DNA of 64,000 nt from Acidobacteriota bacterium (GTDB lineage Bacteria > Actinomycetota > Actinomycetes > Actinomycetales > Microbacteriaceae), in contig JABBOD010000001.1 in assembly GCA_019351995.1 (NCBI GenBank), positions 104,120-168,119 of the forward strand. Direction: 5' to 3'. Below are positions 18,013 through 27,486 of this stretch, piece by piece (the first letter of the stretch is position 1; every line of letters begins with the position of its first letter). Made by a program: the position numbers and the translations under genes. The notes under the pieces are model-generated. The model was not told the DNA's origin and ran no database searches. It was given only the letters and a program-made list of their open reading frames with translations.

Positions 18013-18936
18013 ATGATCGATCTCCGCCGGCTCACACTCCTGCGCGAACTGCACTTTCGCGGCACCATCTCGGCCGTCGCCGCGGCCATGGCATACAGTC
18101 CGTCATCCGTCTCCCAACAGCTCTCGCAGCTCGAACGCGAGGTCGGCACCGCGCTGCTGGTCAAGTCGGGACGACGCGTGCGACTCACCGCCGCGGCCGA
18201 GACCCTGGTGGAGCACACCCATCAACTGCTGGCCAGGATGGATGCGCTCGAAGCGGCACTCGCGGCGTCCGGCGCCGAGGTGGCGGGCACGGTCAGACTT
18301 GCGGTCTTCCAGTCGTCGGCGCTCTCCATCGTTCCGCGCGCCCTGACCATGTTCGCCGAGCGACATCCCCTCCTTCGGGTCGAGATCACCCAGCGCGAGC
18401 CCGAAAGCGCGCTCGCCGCCGTCTGGGCGCGCGAGTTCGACCTGGTCATTGCGGAGCAGTATCCGGGACACGCCGCGCCGCGCATCCCGGAGCTCGATCG
18501 CGAACCGCTCTGCAGCGATCGACTGCGGCTGGGGGCACTGGACTCGACCGTCACGTCGATCTCGACCGCTCGCCATTCGAGTTGGGTGATGGAGCCGCGG
18601 GGCACCGCGTCCCGCCACTGGGCCGAACAGCTCTGCCGCGTCGCCGGGTTCGAACCCGACGTCCGTTTCGAGACCGCTGACCTGCAGGCGCACATCCGCC
18701 TGGTGGAGTCCAACCACGCCGTCGCGCTTCTCCCCGATCTGATCTGGGCGGGTGATGCGCCGAGCGTTCGCCTGGTCGAACTGCCCGGTGAGCCTCGGCG
18801 AGAGGTCTTCACCTCCGCGCGCCTCGGCCCGCCCAGTGTGGCGGGAGCCGCGGGAGCCGCTGGGAACATCGGGACAACGATCGCGGCCTGCCGCACCGTG
18901 CTCGCGGACGCGGTGGACGCCCTGCAGCTCCCGTAG
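18013..18936 (+). CDS. LysR-family regulator, probable putA activator
   Basis: The 307-residue product starts with a LysR helix-turn-helix (MIDLRRLTLLRELHFRGT, YSPSSVSQQLSQLEREVG) and continues with the two-lobed effector-binding domain (EVAGTVRLAVFQSS through about residue 280). ATG at 18013 was chosen over an ATG at 17977 because ggtggagc sits 5 nt before it and the longer form would run through the operator-like palindrome. The divergent placement next to putA, about 90 nt apart, points to proline-responsive control. It resembles the ArgP/Lrp-like LysR group in size only; the ligand is inferred. Confidence 0.88.
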   Translation: MIDLRRLTLLRELHFRGTISAVAAAMAYSPSSVSQQLSQLEREVGTALLVKSGRRVRLTAAAETLVEHTHQLLARMDALEAALAASGAEVAGTVRLAVFQSSALSIVPRALTMFAERHPLLRVEITQREPESALAAVWAREFDLVIAEQYPGHAAPRIPELDREPLCSDRLRLGALDSTVTSISTARHSSWVMEPRGTASRHWAEQLCRVAGFEPDVRFETADLQAHIRLVESNHAVALLPDLIWAGDAPSVRLVELPGEPRREVFTSARLGPPSVAGAAGAAGNIGTTIAACRTVLADAVDALQLP

Positions 18937-18970
18937 CTGGCAATACCCTGCCCCGGTGCGGGCCGCCGAG

Positions 18971-18976
18971 TAATAT
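18971..18976 (+). promoter_or_regulatory. -10 box of leaderless promoter for MarR-type regulator
   Basis: A perfect-looking TAATAT ends 7 nt before the ATG at 18984. It overlaps an alternative ATG at 18975, which therefore cannot be the start if this promoter is used. Confidence 0.55.
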
Positions 18977-18983
18977 GCCCGGC

Positions 18984-19523
18984 ATGGCGACCGACGAGCA
19001 ACTGAGCGATCAGGACTGGGCGGTCTGGCGCGACTTCATGGCGATGAGCAGTCAGCTCGCCCGCGAACTGGACCGTCGACTGCAGAGCGACGCCGCCATC
19101 TCGCATGCCGACTACTCGGTGCTGCTGATGCTTCAGCAGGCATCCGGCCAGCACGTGAGAACGGGCGAGCTGGCCGAGTTGCTGGCGTGGGAGAAGAGTC
19201 GGGTGTCCCATCAGGTCGCTCGCATGGAGGCGCGCGATCTCGTCGAGCGCACCGAGTGCGACACCGATGGCCGCGGCACGTGGATCTCGCCGACCGCCGA
19301 GGGCTGCCGCGTGCTCGCGGGCGCGATGCCGAACCACAACCGGACGATCCGCGAGCTGTTCTTCGACGTCATCCCCGAGGAGCAGCGTGCGGCGATCAGC
19401 ACGGCCGCCGGGAGAGTGCTCGACACCTTGAGCCCGGAAAGCTGCACCCTGGCCGAAGAGAACGGCTTGCCGACGCATCGCTCGGCCAACCCGGTGTCGA
19501 CCAACTCGACGGCGGCGGTCTAG
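18984..19523 (+). CDS. MarR-family transcriptional regulator
   Basis: A 179-residue winged-helix regulator: SQLARELDRRLQSDAAISHADYSVL dimer and helix region, then RTGELAELLAWEKSRVSHQV recognition helix and the wing CDTDGRGTWISPTAEG. The ATG at 18984 is preferred to 18975 because a TAATAT -10 box lies 7 nt upstream. Its stop overlaps or abuts the flavoprotein gene that follows, so they are probably co-expressed and the regulator may control it. The ligand is unknown. Confidence 0.88.
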   Translation: MATDEQLSDQDWAVWRDFMAMSSQLARELDRRLQSDAAISHADYSVLLMLQQASGQHVRTGELAELLAWEKSRVSHQVARMEARDLVERTECDTDGRGTWISPTAEGCRVLAGAMPNHNRTIRELFFDVIPEEQRAAISTAAGRVLDTLSPESCTLAEENGLPTHRSANPVSTNSTAAV

Positions 19524-19525
19524 CC

Positions 19526-21082
19526 ATCTCCCGCGCGACGGAGTACGACGTCGCCGTGATCGGCGGGGGCCACAACGGACTGACGGCCGCCGCCTATCTG
19601 GCGTCGGCCGGCAAGCGGGTCATCGTGCTCGAGCGGCTCGACGAAATGGGCGGAGCCGCGGTCTCGGCGGAGGCTTTCCCCGGGGTCGAAGCGCGGCTTT
19701 CGCGCTACTCGTACCTGGTGAGCCTGCTCCCCCGGCGCATCGTGGACGATCTGCGCCTGGATATCAGGCTGGCACGGCGTCGCTATTCCTCCTACACACC
19801 GCTTCCCGGAACCGACACCGGGCTGCTGATCGACACGGCAGACGCCGCGGCGACCGCCGCATCCTTCGCCGCGATCGGGGCGGCAGCGGATGCCGCGGCC
19901 TGGACCACCTTCTCCGACGACACCGCGCGGCTCGCCCGCGTCCTCTTCCCGACCGTGACCGAACCGCTGCCCACCCGCTCGGAGGCCCGGCGGATGCTGG
20001 GTGACGATGCGCTCTGGTCGGAGCTGATCGAGACGCCCATCGGCACGACCATCGAGCGCCGTTTCGCGAACGACCTGGTGCGCGGCGTCGTCCTCACCGA
20101 CGGGCTGATCGGCACCTTCGCCCCGCCGATCGACGAAACGCTGGCGGCCAATCGCTGTCTGCTGTACCACGTGATCGGGGGCGGCACGGGCGACTGGGAT
20201 GTCCCGGTCGGCGGCATGGGGGCGGTCTCGGGCGAGCTCTACCGCGCCGCGCTCGCCGCGGGAGCGACCATGCTGACCGGAGCAGAGGTGACCGGCCTGA
20301 CCCCCGATGGAGAGGTGAGCTACCGTCACGGTGACGGCGAGCACCGACTGGCCGCGGCCACCGTGCTCGCGAATGTCGCCCCGCAGGAGCTCGCCCGATT
20401 GCTCGGGGAGGAGGCGCCGAGACCCGAGGGCGCACAGGGCAAGGTCAACCTGCTGCTGACGCGCCTCCCGCAGCTGCGGGATGCCCGGCTCGACCCGGCC
20501 GCCGCCTTCGGTGGCACCTTCCACGCCCATGAGGGCTTTCGTGAGCTCGGCGCCGCATACGCCGCCGCGATCTCGGGCCGGCTGCCGGATCCGCTCCCCG
20601 TCGAGATCTACTGCCACTCGCTCACCGACCCGACCATCCTGTCGCCGGAACTTCGTGCGGCCGGTGTGCACACGCTCACGGTCTTCGCTCTGCAGACGCC
20701 GGACCGGCTGATGACAGAAGCCACCAATGACGCGCGGCGCGCCGAGCTCCAGGCTGCCGTGCTCCGATCCCTCGATTCGGTGCTCGCCGAACCGATCTCC
20801 GAACTGCTGCTGCCGGATGCCACCGGCCGCCCCTGCATCGAGACGAAGACGACGCTCGACGTCGAGCACTCGCTCCGGATGCCCGGTGGCAACATCTTCC
20901 ACGGTCCGCTCAGCTGGCCGTGGGCCGAGGACGCCGCACCACTCGAGACTCCCGCAGAGCGCTGGGGCGTCGCCACCGCACACCCCCGCATCCTGCTCGC
21001 CGGTTCCGGCGCCCGGCGCGGAGGAGCAGTCAGCGGGATTGGTGGCCACAACGCGGCAATGGCGGTTCTCGAAGCCGGCTGA
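19526..21082 (+). CDS. Phytoene-desaturase-like FAD oxidoreductase (PYROXD2-like), start uncertain
   Basis: About 518 residues with an N-terminal dinucleotide-binding fold (EYDVAVIGGGHNGLTAAAYL, then VIVLERLDEMGGAA) and a C-terminal FAD motif (ILLAGSGARRGGAVSGIGGHNAA), the pattern of CrtI/PYROXD2 flavoproteins. The substrate is unknown; no carotenoid genes are nearby. The start is a problem: no ATG, GTG or TTG lies in frame near the required N-terminus. The frame begins at the regulator's stop codon (TAG at 19521-19523). I placed the start at the ATC at 19526 as a near-cognate initiator used by coupled reinitiation; CTA at 19520 or a CTG further upstream are alternatives. The body of the gene is secure. 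Confidence 0.8.
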   Translation: MSRATEYDVAVIGGGHNGLTAAAYLASAGKRVIVLERLDEMGGAAVSAEAFPGVEARLSRYSYLVSLLPRRIVDDLRLDIRLARRRYSSYTPLPGTDTGLLIDTADAAATAASFAAIGAAADAAAWTTFSDDTARLARVLFPTVTEPLPTRSEARRMLGDDALWSELIETPIGTTIERRFANDLVRGVVLTDGLIGTFAPPIDETLAANRCLLYHVIGGGTGDWDVPVGGMGAVSGELYRAALAAGATMLTGAEVTGLTPDGEVSYRHGDGEHRLAAATVLANVAPQELARLLGEEAPRPEGAQGKVNLLLTRLPQLRDARLDPAAAFGGTFHAHEGFRELGAAYAAAISGRLPDPLPVEIYCHSLTDPTILSPELRAAGVHTLTVFALQTPDRLMTEATNDARRAELQAAVLRSLDSVLAEPISELLLPDATGRPCIETKTTLDVEHSLRMPGGNIFHGPLSWPWAEDAAPLETPAERWGVATAHPRILLAGSGARRGGAVSGIGGHNAAMAVLEAG

Positions 21083-21102
21083 ACCTCCCCCGGATTCGGC
21101 CC

Positions 21103-21675
21103 CTAGGAGTTCTCCGGCCCGTCCCACTCGCTGGGCGCCTCGACGCGGGTCGAGGGCAGCGCGACCTCGTCGGCCCAGCGCTGCACCCATGCTTCGAGCG
21201 GAAGATCGCGCAGGTCAACACCCGCCAGCTCGTTCAGCTCGGCGACCGAGACCGTGCCGCCCGAGCGCTTGAGAAAGCGCGCCTTGACGAACGCGCGCGC
21301 GAAGATCTCCCCGTCGACGACAAAGCGTTGCTCGACGAACACCGCCTTCTGATGGAATCCCGCCATGCGCGTCTCGAGCACGAATCGCTGCCGCCAGCGG
21401 AGCGACTTGCGGTACGTGATCGTCTGACTCGCGACCACCGGATACCAGCCGACCTGCGTCAGCTTCTGCCAGAACCCGCTTCGCCACAGCAGATCGACGC
21501 GGCCGAGATCCATCATCGAGAGGTACACGCCGTTGTTGACGTGCCCGATCTGGTCGAGATCGGTGAGTCGGGCCCGCATGCGAAGGCGACTGATATCGAA
21601 CATGCCCAGCGGAGAGCGGCGGCCGACGGTGAGTCGCAACCAGAGCAGACGGAAGACGAGATTCACGGTCCCCAT
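21103..21675 (-). CDS. Acyl-CoA thioesterase-like (hot-dog fold) protein
   Basis: A 190-residue protein with the 4-hydroxybenzoyl-CoA thioesterase/THEM6-like pattern: short N-terminal hydrophobic stretch (VNLVFRLLWLRL), then DLDQIGHVNNGVYLSMMDLGRVDLL, with the D/HVNN catalytic-region motif, and later SQTITYRKSLRWRQRF. The start is ATG 21675; upstream open frame is non-coding shadow. Probably hydrolyses or binds acyl-thioesters; the exact substrate is unknown. Transcribed with, and 44 nt after, the DNA glycosylase gene. Confidence 0.78.
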   Translation of the reverse strand: MGTVNLVFRLLWLRLTVGRRSPLGMFDISRLRMRARLTDLDQIGHVNNGVYLSMMDLGRVDLLWRSGFWQKLTQVGWYPVVASQTITYRKSLRWRQRFVLETRMAGFHQKAVFVEQRFVVDGEIFARAFVKARFLKRSGGTVSVAELNELAGVDLRDLPLEAWVQRWADEVALPSTRVEAPSEWDGPENS

Positions 21676-21719
21676 TGTGCCGCGCTGCCGACCGGGGTCA
21701 GCGCCTGCCGAGACGGCGC

Positions 21720-22628
21720 TCAGCGATGACGGTTGTCGACGATCGTCATCCGGGGGCCGTGGCGCTCGTAGCCGACCCCGGCCGCCTCGATGAGACGCAC
21801 GACGCGCTGCCGGTGCCCACGCCACGGCTCGAGCAACTCCATCATCCCGTCGTCGTCGACCCGCTCGCCGATGAGGGCCCAGCCCACCCTTTTGCAGACG
21901 TGGAAGTCACCGATGCTCACGGCATCGGGGTCGCCATGCGAGCGCTGCACCACTTCGTGGGCCGTCCAGACGCCGATGCCGGGGATGCTGCGGAGTTTTC
22001 GCAGTGCGGCCGGGACCGCGTCATCAGCAGCCCGTTCGAGTGACTCGCCGACACGAGCCGCGCGCATGATCGTGTCGGAGCGCTGAGGGCCAACCCCGGC
22101 TCGATGCCACTCCCACGACGGCACGGTGCGCCAGACCGCCGGTGTGGGGGCGACTCGCATCCCGAGCGGCGCGGGACCGGGTGCCGCCTCGCCATAGCGT
22201 CGCACCAACTCGCGCCAGGCCCGCTTGGCCTCGATGCCGGTGACCTTCTGCGCCAGAATCGTGGGGATCAGAAACGGAAGGATGCGCGCGGCGCGCGTCA
22301 GCCGCAGCCCGCGCGCGCGGTGATGCAGCGCGGCGACCACGGGATGCGTGCTCGGGTCGAAGCCGCTGTCATCGTCGTCGGCCCCGAGCAGGGCGGGGAC
22401 GCCGGCGATCGCCTGCTCGGCGCCGACGCCCCACGCCGCCGCATCCACGCCGCCCGCGCGGGCTGTGAGGTGCAGCGTCGCGCTGCCGTCCGTGGTCGCC
22501 ACGGTGAGCCAGAAGCCCGCGGCATCGCGCTGGATCGTCGGATCGGTGCTGCCCTGCGCAAGCGGTCCCAGCGTCAGCCGCAGCGACACCTCGCGGTGCG
22601 GCTCATAGCGGGTGCGCATCGGCTCCAT
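21720..22628 (-). CDS. DNA-3-methyladenine glycosylase, AlkA/HhH-GPD type
   Basis: Removes alkylated bases in base-excision repair. The 302-residue product contains the helix-hairpin-helix and catalytic stretch LRSIPGIGVWTAHEVVQRSH followed by D-P-D-A-V-S-I-G-D, the second aspartate being the expected catalytic residue of the HhH-GPD family, and an upstream LIPTILAQKVTGIEAKRAW helix typical of AlkA-like enzymes. ATG at 22628 gives a normal length; a GTG at 22649 would add 7 residues. Substrate range (3-mA or broader) is not visible. Confidence 0.88.
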   Translation of the reverse strand: MEPMRTRYEPHREVSLRLTLGPLAQGSTDPTIQRDAAGFWLTVATTDGSATLHLTARAGGVDAAAWGVGAEQAIAGVPALLGADDDDSGFDPSTHPVVAALHHRARGLRLTRAARILPFLIPTILAQKVTGIEAKRAWRELVRRYGEAAPGPAPLGMRVAPTPAVWRTVPSWEWHRAGVGPQRSDTIMRAARVGESLERAADDAVPAALRKLRSIPGIGVWTAHEVVQRSHGDPDAVSIGDFHVCKRVGWALIGERVDDDGMMELLEPWRGHRQRVVRLIEAAGVGYERHGPRMTIVDNRHR

Positions 22629-22741
22629 CGCTGCGAGCCTAACCGGCACGGACGACGAGGGAACGCGTCAGGGGCCGGGATGTCGCCGCCCCGGCCCACC
22701 ATGCACCTCGACCTCCCGGAAACACGGCAGGATGGTGATCC

Positions 22742-23764
22742 ATGAGCATCGGAATCCTCACCAGCGGCGGCGACTGCCCCGGCCTGAATGCCGTCATCCG
22801 GGCGGCCGTCTTCACCGGGATCCGGCTGCACGACATGGAGTTCGTCGGCTTCCGCAACGGCTGGAAGGGCGTCATCGACGGCGACATCATGCCGCTGGCC
22901 AACCCGCAGGTGATGGGCATCTCGAAGCAGGGTGGGACGATCCTCGGGACCTCCCGCACCAACCCCTTCGAGGGCGGCGGGGCCGAGCGGGTCGCCGAGG
23001 TGATGGAGCAGAACGGCATCGATTCCCTCATCGCGATCGGCGGCGAAGGCACGCTGGCGGCCGCCAAGCGGTTGACGGATGCCGGCATCAAGATCGTGGG
23101 CGTTCCCAAGACGATCGACAACGACCTCTCCGCCACCGACTACACCTTCGGTTTCGACACCGCGGTGCAGATCGCCACCGACGCCATGGACCGCTTGCGC
23201 ACGACCGGCGACTCCCACGGTCGCTGCATGGTGGCCGAGGTGATGGGCCGCCATGTCGGCTGGATCGCCCTGCACTCGGGCATGGCAGCCGGCGCTCACG
23301 CGATCCTCATCCCCGAGCAGCGCACCAGCATCGAGCAGATCTGCGAGTGGGTCGAGTCCGCTCACCATCGCGGTCGGGCTCCCCTGATCGCGGTCGCCGA
23401 GGGGTTCAAGCTCGACACCATGGACGACGCGCACTCCGAGCGCGGACTCGATGCCTTCGGCCGCCCGCGGCTCGGTGGCATCGGCGACCAGTTGGCGCCG
23501 GAGATCGAGGCGCGCACCGGCATGGAGACGCGCGCAACAACGCTCGGCCACATCCAACGCGGAGGCACGCCGACCGCGTACGACCGCGTCCTCGCGACCC
23601 GGTACGGGATGGCCGCGGTCGAGTCGATCCGCAACAAGAACTGGGGCCGCATGGTCGCTCTGCGGGGCACCCAGATCGTGCATGTGCCGTTCGAGGATGC
23701 GCTGGGCCGTCTCAAAGTCGTGCCGCAGGCACGGTACAACGAGGCCGCCGTTCTCTTCGGATAG
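22742..23764 (+). CDS. pfkA: 6-phosphofructokinase
   Basis: Phosphorylates fructose 6-phosphate, the committing step of glycolysis. The 340-residue product opens with ILTSGGDCPGLNAVIR and has IGGEGTLAAA and GVPKTIDNDLSATD, with catalytic Asp in TIDND. The residue equivalent to E. coli position 104 is Gly (GGEG), which predicts ATP rather than pyrophosphate as donor, while Lys at position 124 marks the actinobacterial subgroup. ATG at 22742 has aggatgg 8 nt before it. Confidence 0.96.
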   Translation: MSIGILTSGGDCPGLNAVIRAAVFTGIRLHDMEFVGFRNGWKGVIDGDIMPLANPQVMGISKQGGTILGTSRTNPFEGGGAERVAEVMEQNGIDSLIAIGGEGTLAAAKRLTDAGIKIVGVPKTIDNDLSATDYTFGFDTAVQIATDAMDRLRTTGDSHGRCMVAEVMGRHVGWIALHSGMAAGAHAILIPEQRTSIEQICEWVESAHHRGRAPLIAVAEGFKLDTMDDAHSERGLDAFGRPRLGGIGDQLAPEIEARTGMETRATTLGHIQRGGTPTAYDRVLATRYGMAAVESIRNKNWGRMVALRGTQIVHVPFEDALGRLKVVPQARYNEAAVLFG

Positions 23765-23790
23765 GGCGCCGCGAGTGCAAGACTGACGGG

Positions 23791-24195
23791 ATGAGCGCAC
23801 TCTTCCTGGTGATCGGCGCAGTCTTCGTGGGTGTCGCAGCTGCGATCCATGTGCTGATCTTCGCGCTCGAAAGTGTGCTGTGGACCCGACCCACCACCTG
23901 GAAACGCTTCGGGCTGCGATCGCAGCAGGATGCCGACACGGTGCGCCCCATGGCATACAACCAGGGCTTCTACAACGCGTTCCTCGCACTCGGGGGTGCT
24001 GCCAGCCTGGTCATGATCGCCTCGGCGAACGTCGAGCGCGAAGGCTTCACACTCGCGATCTTCGTGTGCCTCAGCATGCTGCTGGCATCCATTGTGCTAA
24101 TCACCTCGAACCCCCGGCTCGCTCGAGCCGCCGCAACCCAAGGGGTCGCACCACTCCTGGCTCTGGTGTTCCTGGTGCTGTCGCTGACGTCCTGA
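23791..24195 (+). CDS. DUF1304 family membrane protein
   Basis: A 134-residue protein with four predicted membrane helices and the DUF1304 features IHVLIFALESVLWT and YNQGFYNAFLALGG. The function of the family is unknown. It follows pfkA by 26 nt in the same direction. A possible -10-like AAGACT 6 nt before the ATG could give it its own leaderless transcript, but this is weaker than other examples here. Confidence 0.85.
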   Translation: MSALFLVIGAVFVGVAAAIHVLIFALESVLWTRPTTWKRFGLRSQQDADTVRPMAYNQGFYNAFLALGGAASLVMIASANVEREGFTLAIFVCLSMLLASIVLITSNPRLARAAATQGVAPLLALVFLVLSLTS

Positions 24196-24318
24196 TCGCC
24201 CGCGAGCCTGGGCACGCCGGTCTCGTCACCGCGCCCGCGCCCCCCATTCGGGGTGCAGTGGACACCCGCAGGCTCACCTAGGGTGGGAGCACTGTCTCGG
24301 GGGGAGACGGGGGTTGCG

Positions 24319-25149
24319 ATGCGGGGGCAGCAAGCGGTGAACGGCACACCTGGAATCTCCTGGCATCGGCGAATCCTCGGTGCGGCGATCGCGGCAGCCG
24401 TGATCGCCGGCGGTGCGCTGCTCGGGCCGTCAGCAGCCAACGCGGCGACCCCCCTTTCGACCGCGGTGGCACGGATTCTGGCCGACACCAACGCACTGCG
24501 CGCGGCCGGTGGCCTCGCCCCCCTCGTCGAGAACTCGGCCATGGATGCCGTTGCCCAGAACTGGTCAGCCCAGATGGACGCGAACGGCGCCCTGACGCAC
24601 AACCCGAGCTACTCGAGCCAGATCCCATCCGGCTGGACATCGGCGGGTGAGAACATCGCCAGCGGCTACAGCTACGACACGGTCGTGGCGGCCTGGCACG
24701 GCTCCGCCGGTCACTACGCCAACATCATGGGCAACTACACCGATATCGGGATCGGCTTCGTCGAACTGAACGGCGCGACATACATCACCCAGGACTTCGG
24801 CAGGTATCCCGGGCACGTCACGAGCCCGACGCCGGCCGCTCCACCGCCAGCGGCAGCACCGGCCGCTCCAGCATCGCCGGCCGCACGACCCGCCGCGCCA
24901 CCCGCCGCGGCACCGTCCTCGGTCGCTCCGCAGACCCCCGTCCCGCCCGCAGGATCGATGCCCGTGGGTGCCGCCCCTCACGACGCGACGCCCCCACCGC
25001 ACGCGGCGGTCGCCGTGCCGTCGGAGAGTTGCCTGCGCTGTGGACTGCACCAGCGCCGCATCGCCAAGGGCTTCGCGCGGATGTTCCGGACGGTCAGCCC
25101 GATGTCGCCGCCGCAGCGGCACGTGCCGCCGCGGGCAGCGCCGCGATGA
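24319..25149 (+). CDS. Secreted CAP/SCP-domain protein with Pro-Ala-rich tail
   Basis: The 276-residue product starts at ATG 24319 (purine-rich ggggggagacggggg upstream), with a signal peptide ([20 protein letters not shown], cleavage after A-N-A near residue 42). The CAP domain covers about residues 48-175: [58 protein letters not shown]. Then comes a roughly 60-residue Ala/Pro linker and an odd basic tail with C-L-R-C-G. Bacterial CAP proteins are extracellular with unclear substrates. Its last 56 nt overlap the end of hemL on the opposite strand. Confidence 0.85.
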   Translation: MRGQQAVNGTPGISWHRRILGAAIAAAVIAGGALLGPSAANAATPLSTAVARILADTNALRAAGGLAPLVENSAMDAVAQNWSAQMDANGALTHNPSYSSQIPSGWTSAGENIASGYSYDTVVAAWHGSAGHYANIMGNYTDIGIGFVELNGATYITQDFGRYPGHVTSPTPAAPPPAAAPAAPASPAARPAAPPAAAPSSVAPQTPVPPAGSMPVGAAPHDATPPPHAAVAVPSESCLRCGLHQRRIAKGFARMFRTVSPMSPPQRHVPPRAAPR

Positions 25150-26461
25150 CACGATCGAGCACGCGATCATCGAACGCCGCCGACAGGAACCACGCCTCGA
25201 ACACGCTGGGCGGCAGGCTGACGCCGGCGTCGAGCATGGCGTGGAAGAACGCCCGGTAGCGGAAGACATCCTGCGCCTGTGCATCCGCGTAGTTGCGCAC
25301 CGGCTCGGCACGGAAGGCGATCGAGAACAGACTGCCCGCGCGCGGGATGACGTGGGCGACCCCCTCGGCGTCGAGGGCGTCGTGCAGGGCGCTCGCCAGG
25401 GCATCCGCTGCCCGATCGACGCGTGCGTAGACCTCGGCGGTGGCATTCGTCAGGGTGGCGATCCCGGCGGCGACGGCCAGCGGGTTCCCGCTCAAGGTGC
25501 CGGCCTGGTAGACGGGACCGAGGGGCGCGAGTTGGTCCATGATCTCGGCGCGGCCGCCCAGAGCGGCCAGGGGGAGACCACCGCCCAGCACTTTGCCGAA
25601 GGTGAGGATGTCGGGTGTCCAGCCGGCACCGTCCGGCACGACGCGCGCGGCCTCGAGACCCCACCAGCCGGCGGGACCAACCCGGAAGCCGGTGAGCACC
25701 TCATCCACGATCAGCAGCGCGCCGTTCTCGTGGGCGAGTGTCGACAGCGATCGATTGAAGCCTCGAGCAGGAGCCAGCACTCCCGCGTTGGCACCGGCGG
25801 CCTCGGTGATGATGGCGGCAATGCGTCCGGGGTGCAGGGCGAAGGCCTCCCGCACCGCCTCCAGATCGTTGTACGGCAACACGAGGGTCAGCGCGGCGAT
25901 CGGCTCTGGCACCCCGGCGGAACCGGGCAGCCCGAGGGTCGCGACCCCGGACCCGGCCTGGGCCAGCAGCCCGTCGGAGTGCCCGTGGTAGTGCCCGGCG
26001 AACTTGATCAGCAGGTCGCGTCCGGTCGCGCCACGCGCCAGCCGGATCGCGGTCATGGTGGCCTCGGTGCCGGTCGAGACGAGCCGCAGCTTCTCGATGC
26101 CCTTGGTCCCGTCGACGGTGAGCCGGCTGCGCACCAGCTCGGCCAACTCCGTCTCGCCCGGTGTCGAGGCGCCGAACGACAGCCCGCGGCTCGCCGCCTC
26201 CTGCACGGCCCGGACGACCGCAGGGTGCGCGTGTCCGAGCAGTGCGGGTCCCCACGAGCTCACCAGGTCGATGTACTCGCGGCCCTCGACGTCGGTGACG
26301 GTCGCGCCACGCGCTGACACCAGGAAGCGCGGCGTCCCGCCCACCGAGCCGTACGCCCGGACCGGCGAGTTGACGCCGCCGGGGATGGCGATCTTCGCCC
26401 GGGCGAACGCGGCGTCGTTGCCGACGGCGCGCAGCGAACCCGTTGCGCCTTCCGTGGTCAT
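25094..26461 (-). CDS. hemL: Glutamate-1-semialdehyde 2,1-aminomutase
   Basis: PLP enzyme that makes 5-aminolevulinate in the C5 pathway. The 455-residue product has [32 protein letters not shown], the PLP-lysine motif [15 protein letters not shown] and [19 protein letters not shown] at 26461 overlaps the hemB stop by 4 nt (ATGA); upstream open frame is not used. It is the last gene of the heme operon, and its tail runs 56 nt into the CAP gene on the other strand. Confidence 0.97.
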   Translation of the reverse strand: MTTEGATGSLRAVGNDAAFARAKIAIPGGVNSPVRAYGSVGGTPRFLVSARGATVTDVEGREYIDLVSSWGPALLGHAHPAVVRAVQEAASRGLSFGASTPGETELAELVRSRLTVDGTKGIEKLRLVSTGTEATMTAIRLARGATGRDLLIKFAGHYHGHSDGLLAQAGSGVATLGLPGSAGVPEPIAALTLVLPYNDLEAVREAFALHPGRIAAIITEAAGANAGVLAPARGFNRSLSTLAHENGALLIVDEVLTGFRVGPAGWWGLEAARVVPDGAGWTPDILTFGKVLGGGLPLAALGGRAEIMDQLAPLGPVYQAGTLSGNPLAVAAGIATLTNATAEVYARVDRAADALASALHDALDAEGVAHVIPRAGSLFSIAFRAEPVRNYADAQAQDVFRYRAFFHAMLDAGVSLPPSVFEAWFLSAAFDDRVLDRVIAALPAAARAAAAATSG

Positions 26462-27486
26462 GAACGGGCCCATCGCTCGGCGGCTTCGACCGCCCAATAC
26501 GTCAAGACCGCCTCCGCGCCGGCACGCCGGATGCTGGTGAGAGTCTCGTCGATGGCCCGCTCCCGATCGATCCACCCGTGCGCGGCAGCGGCCTCGACCA
26601 TCGCATACTCGCCACTCACCTGGTAGGCCCAGACCGGCACGGGGCTGGATGCCGCGGCATCCGCCAGCACGTCGAGGTAGGACATCGCCGGCTTGACCAT
26701 GACGACGTCTGCCCCCTCCTCGACGTCGAGCAGCACCTCGCGCGCGCCCTCGCGGCGGTTGGCGGGATCGAGCTGATAGCTGCGCCGATCGCCCTGCAGC
26801 GAGGAGCCGACCGCTTCGCGGAACGGGCCGTAGAACGCGGAGGCGTACTTGGCCGCATACCCGAGGATCGCGGTCTCGGTGTGCCCGGCGGCGTCGAGGG
26901 CGTCGCGCACGGCGGCGACCTGGCCATCCATCATGCCGCTGAGCCCCAGCAGGGCCGATCCGGACTCCGCCTGGGCGATGCCCATGTCGCGGTACCGCAC
27001 CAGGCTCGCGTCGTTATCGACGCGGCCCGCGGCATCCAGCACTCCGCAGTGACCGTGGTCGGTGAACTCGTCGAGGCAGAGGTCGGTCTGCACCACGAGC
27101 GCATCACCCACCTCCGCGACGGCGAGACGGGTTGCGACATTCAGGATGCCATCGGGGTCGGTCGCGCCGGTTCCGGTCGCGTCCTTGTGCTCGGGCACAC
27201 CGAACAGCATCACGCCGCCGATGCCGGCGCGGGCGGCGCGGCTCAGTTCCGCGCGGAACGAGTCGAGCGAGTGCTGCACGACTCCCGGCATCGAGCCGAT
27301 CGGGACCGGCTCGCTCACACCCTCGCGGACGAACATCGGCAGGATCAACTCGGCAGGGTGCACGCGCGTCTGCTGGGTCAGGCGACGCAGCGCGGGAGTC
27401 GCTCGAAGCCGGCGAGGGCGGATCACGGGCCGAGTCCCGGCACGGAGATCAGCGGAGCGGAGCGGGTCGGGCAGGGTGTCGGTCAT
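26458..27486 (-). CDS. hemB: Porphobilinogen synthase (ALA dehydratase)
   Basis: Condenses two 5-aminolevulinates to porphobilinogen. The 342-residue product has both Schiff-base lysines: K213 ([17 protein letters not shown]) and K265 ([11 protein letters not shown]). The metal site reads [14 protein letters not shown] at 135-148, with cysteines at 137 and 147 but aspartate at 139, so it is a mix of the Zn (three Cys) and Mg (no Cys) types. Overlaps hemD and hemL by 4 nt each. Confidence 0.97.
   Translation of the reverse strand: MTDTLPDPLRSADLRAGTRPVIRPRRLRATPALRRLTQQTRVHPAELILPMFVREGVSEPVPIGSMPGVVQHSLDSFRAELSRAARAGIGGVMLFGVPEHKDATGTGATDPDGILNVATRLAVAEVGDALVVQTDLCLDEFTDHGHCGVLDAAGRVDNDASLVRYRDMGIAQAESGSALLGLSGMMDGQVAAVRDALDAAGHTETAILGYAAKYASAFYGPFREAVGSSLQGDRRSYQLDPANRREGAREVLLDVEEGADVVMVKPAMSYLDVLADAAASSPVPVWAYQVSGEYAMVEAAAAHGWIDRERAIDETLTSIRRAGAEAVLTYWAVEAAERWARS

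Noticed and set aside
15278..18016. A 912-residue (+) frame opposite putA
   Set aside because: Arg/Asp-rich shadow with no domain; putA on the other strand carries full catalytic motifs.
22742..23764. PPi-dependent phosphofructokinase
   Set aside because: The PKTIDND lysine is shared with PPi enzymes, but the Gly in GGEG at the position that should be Asp argues for ATP.
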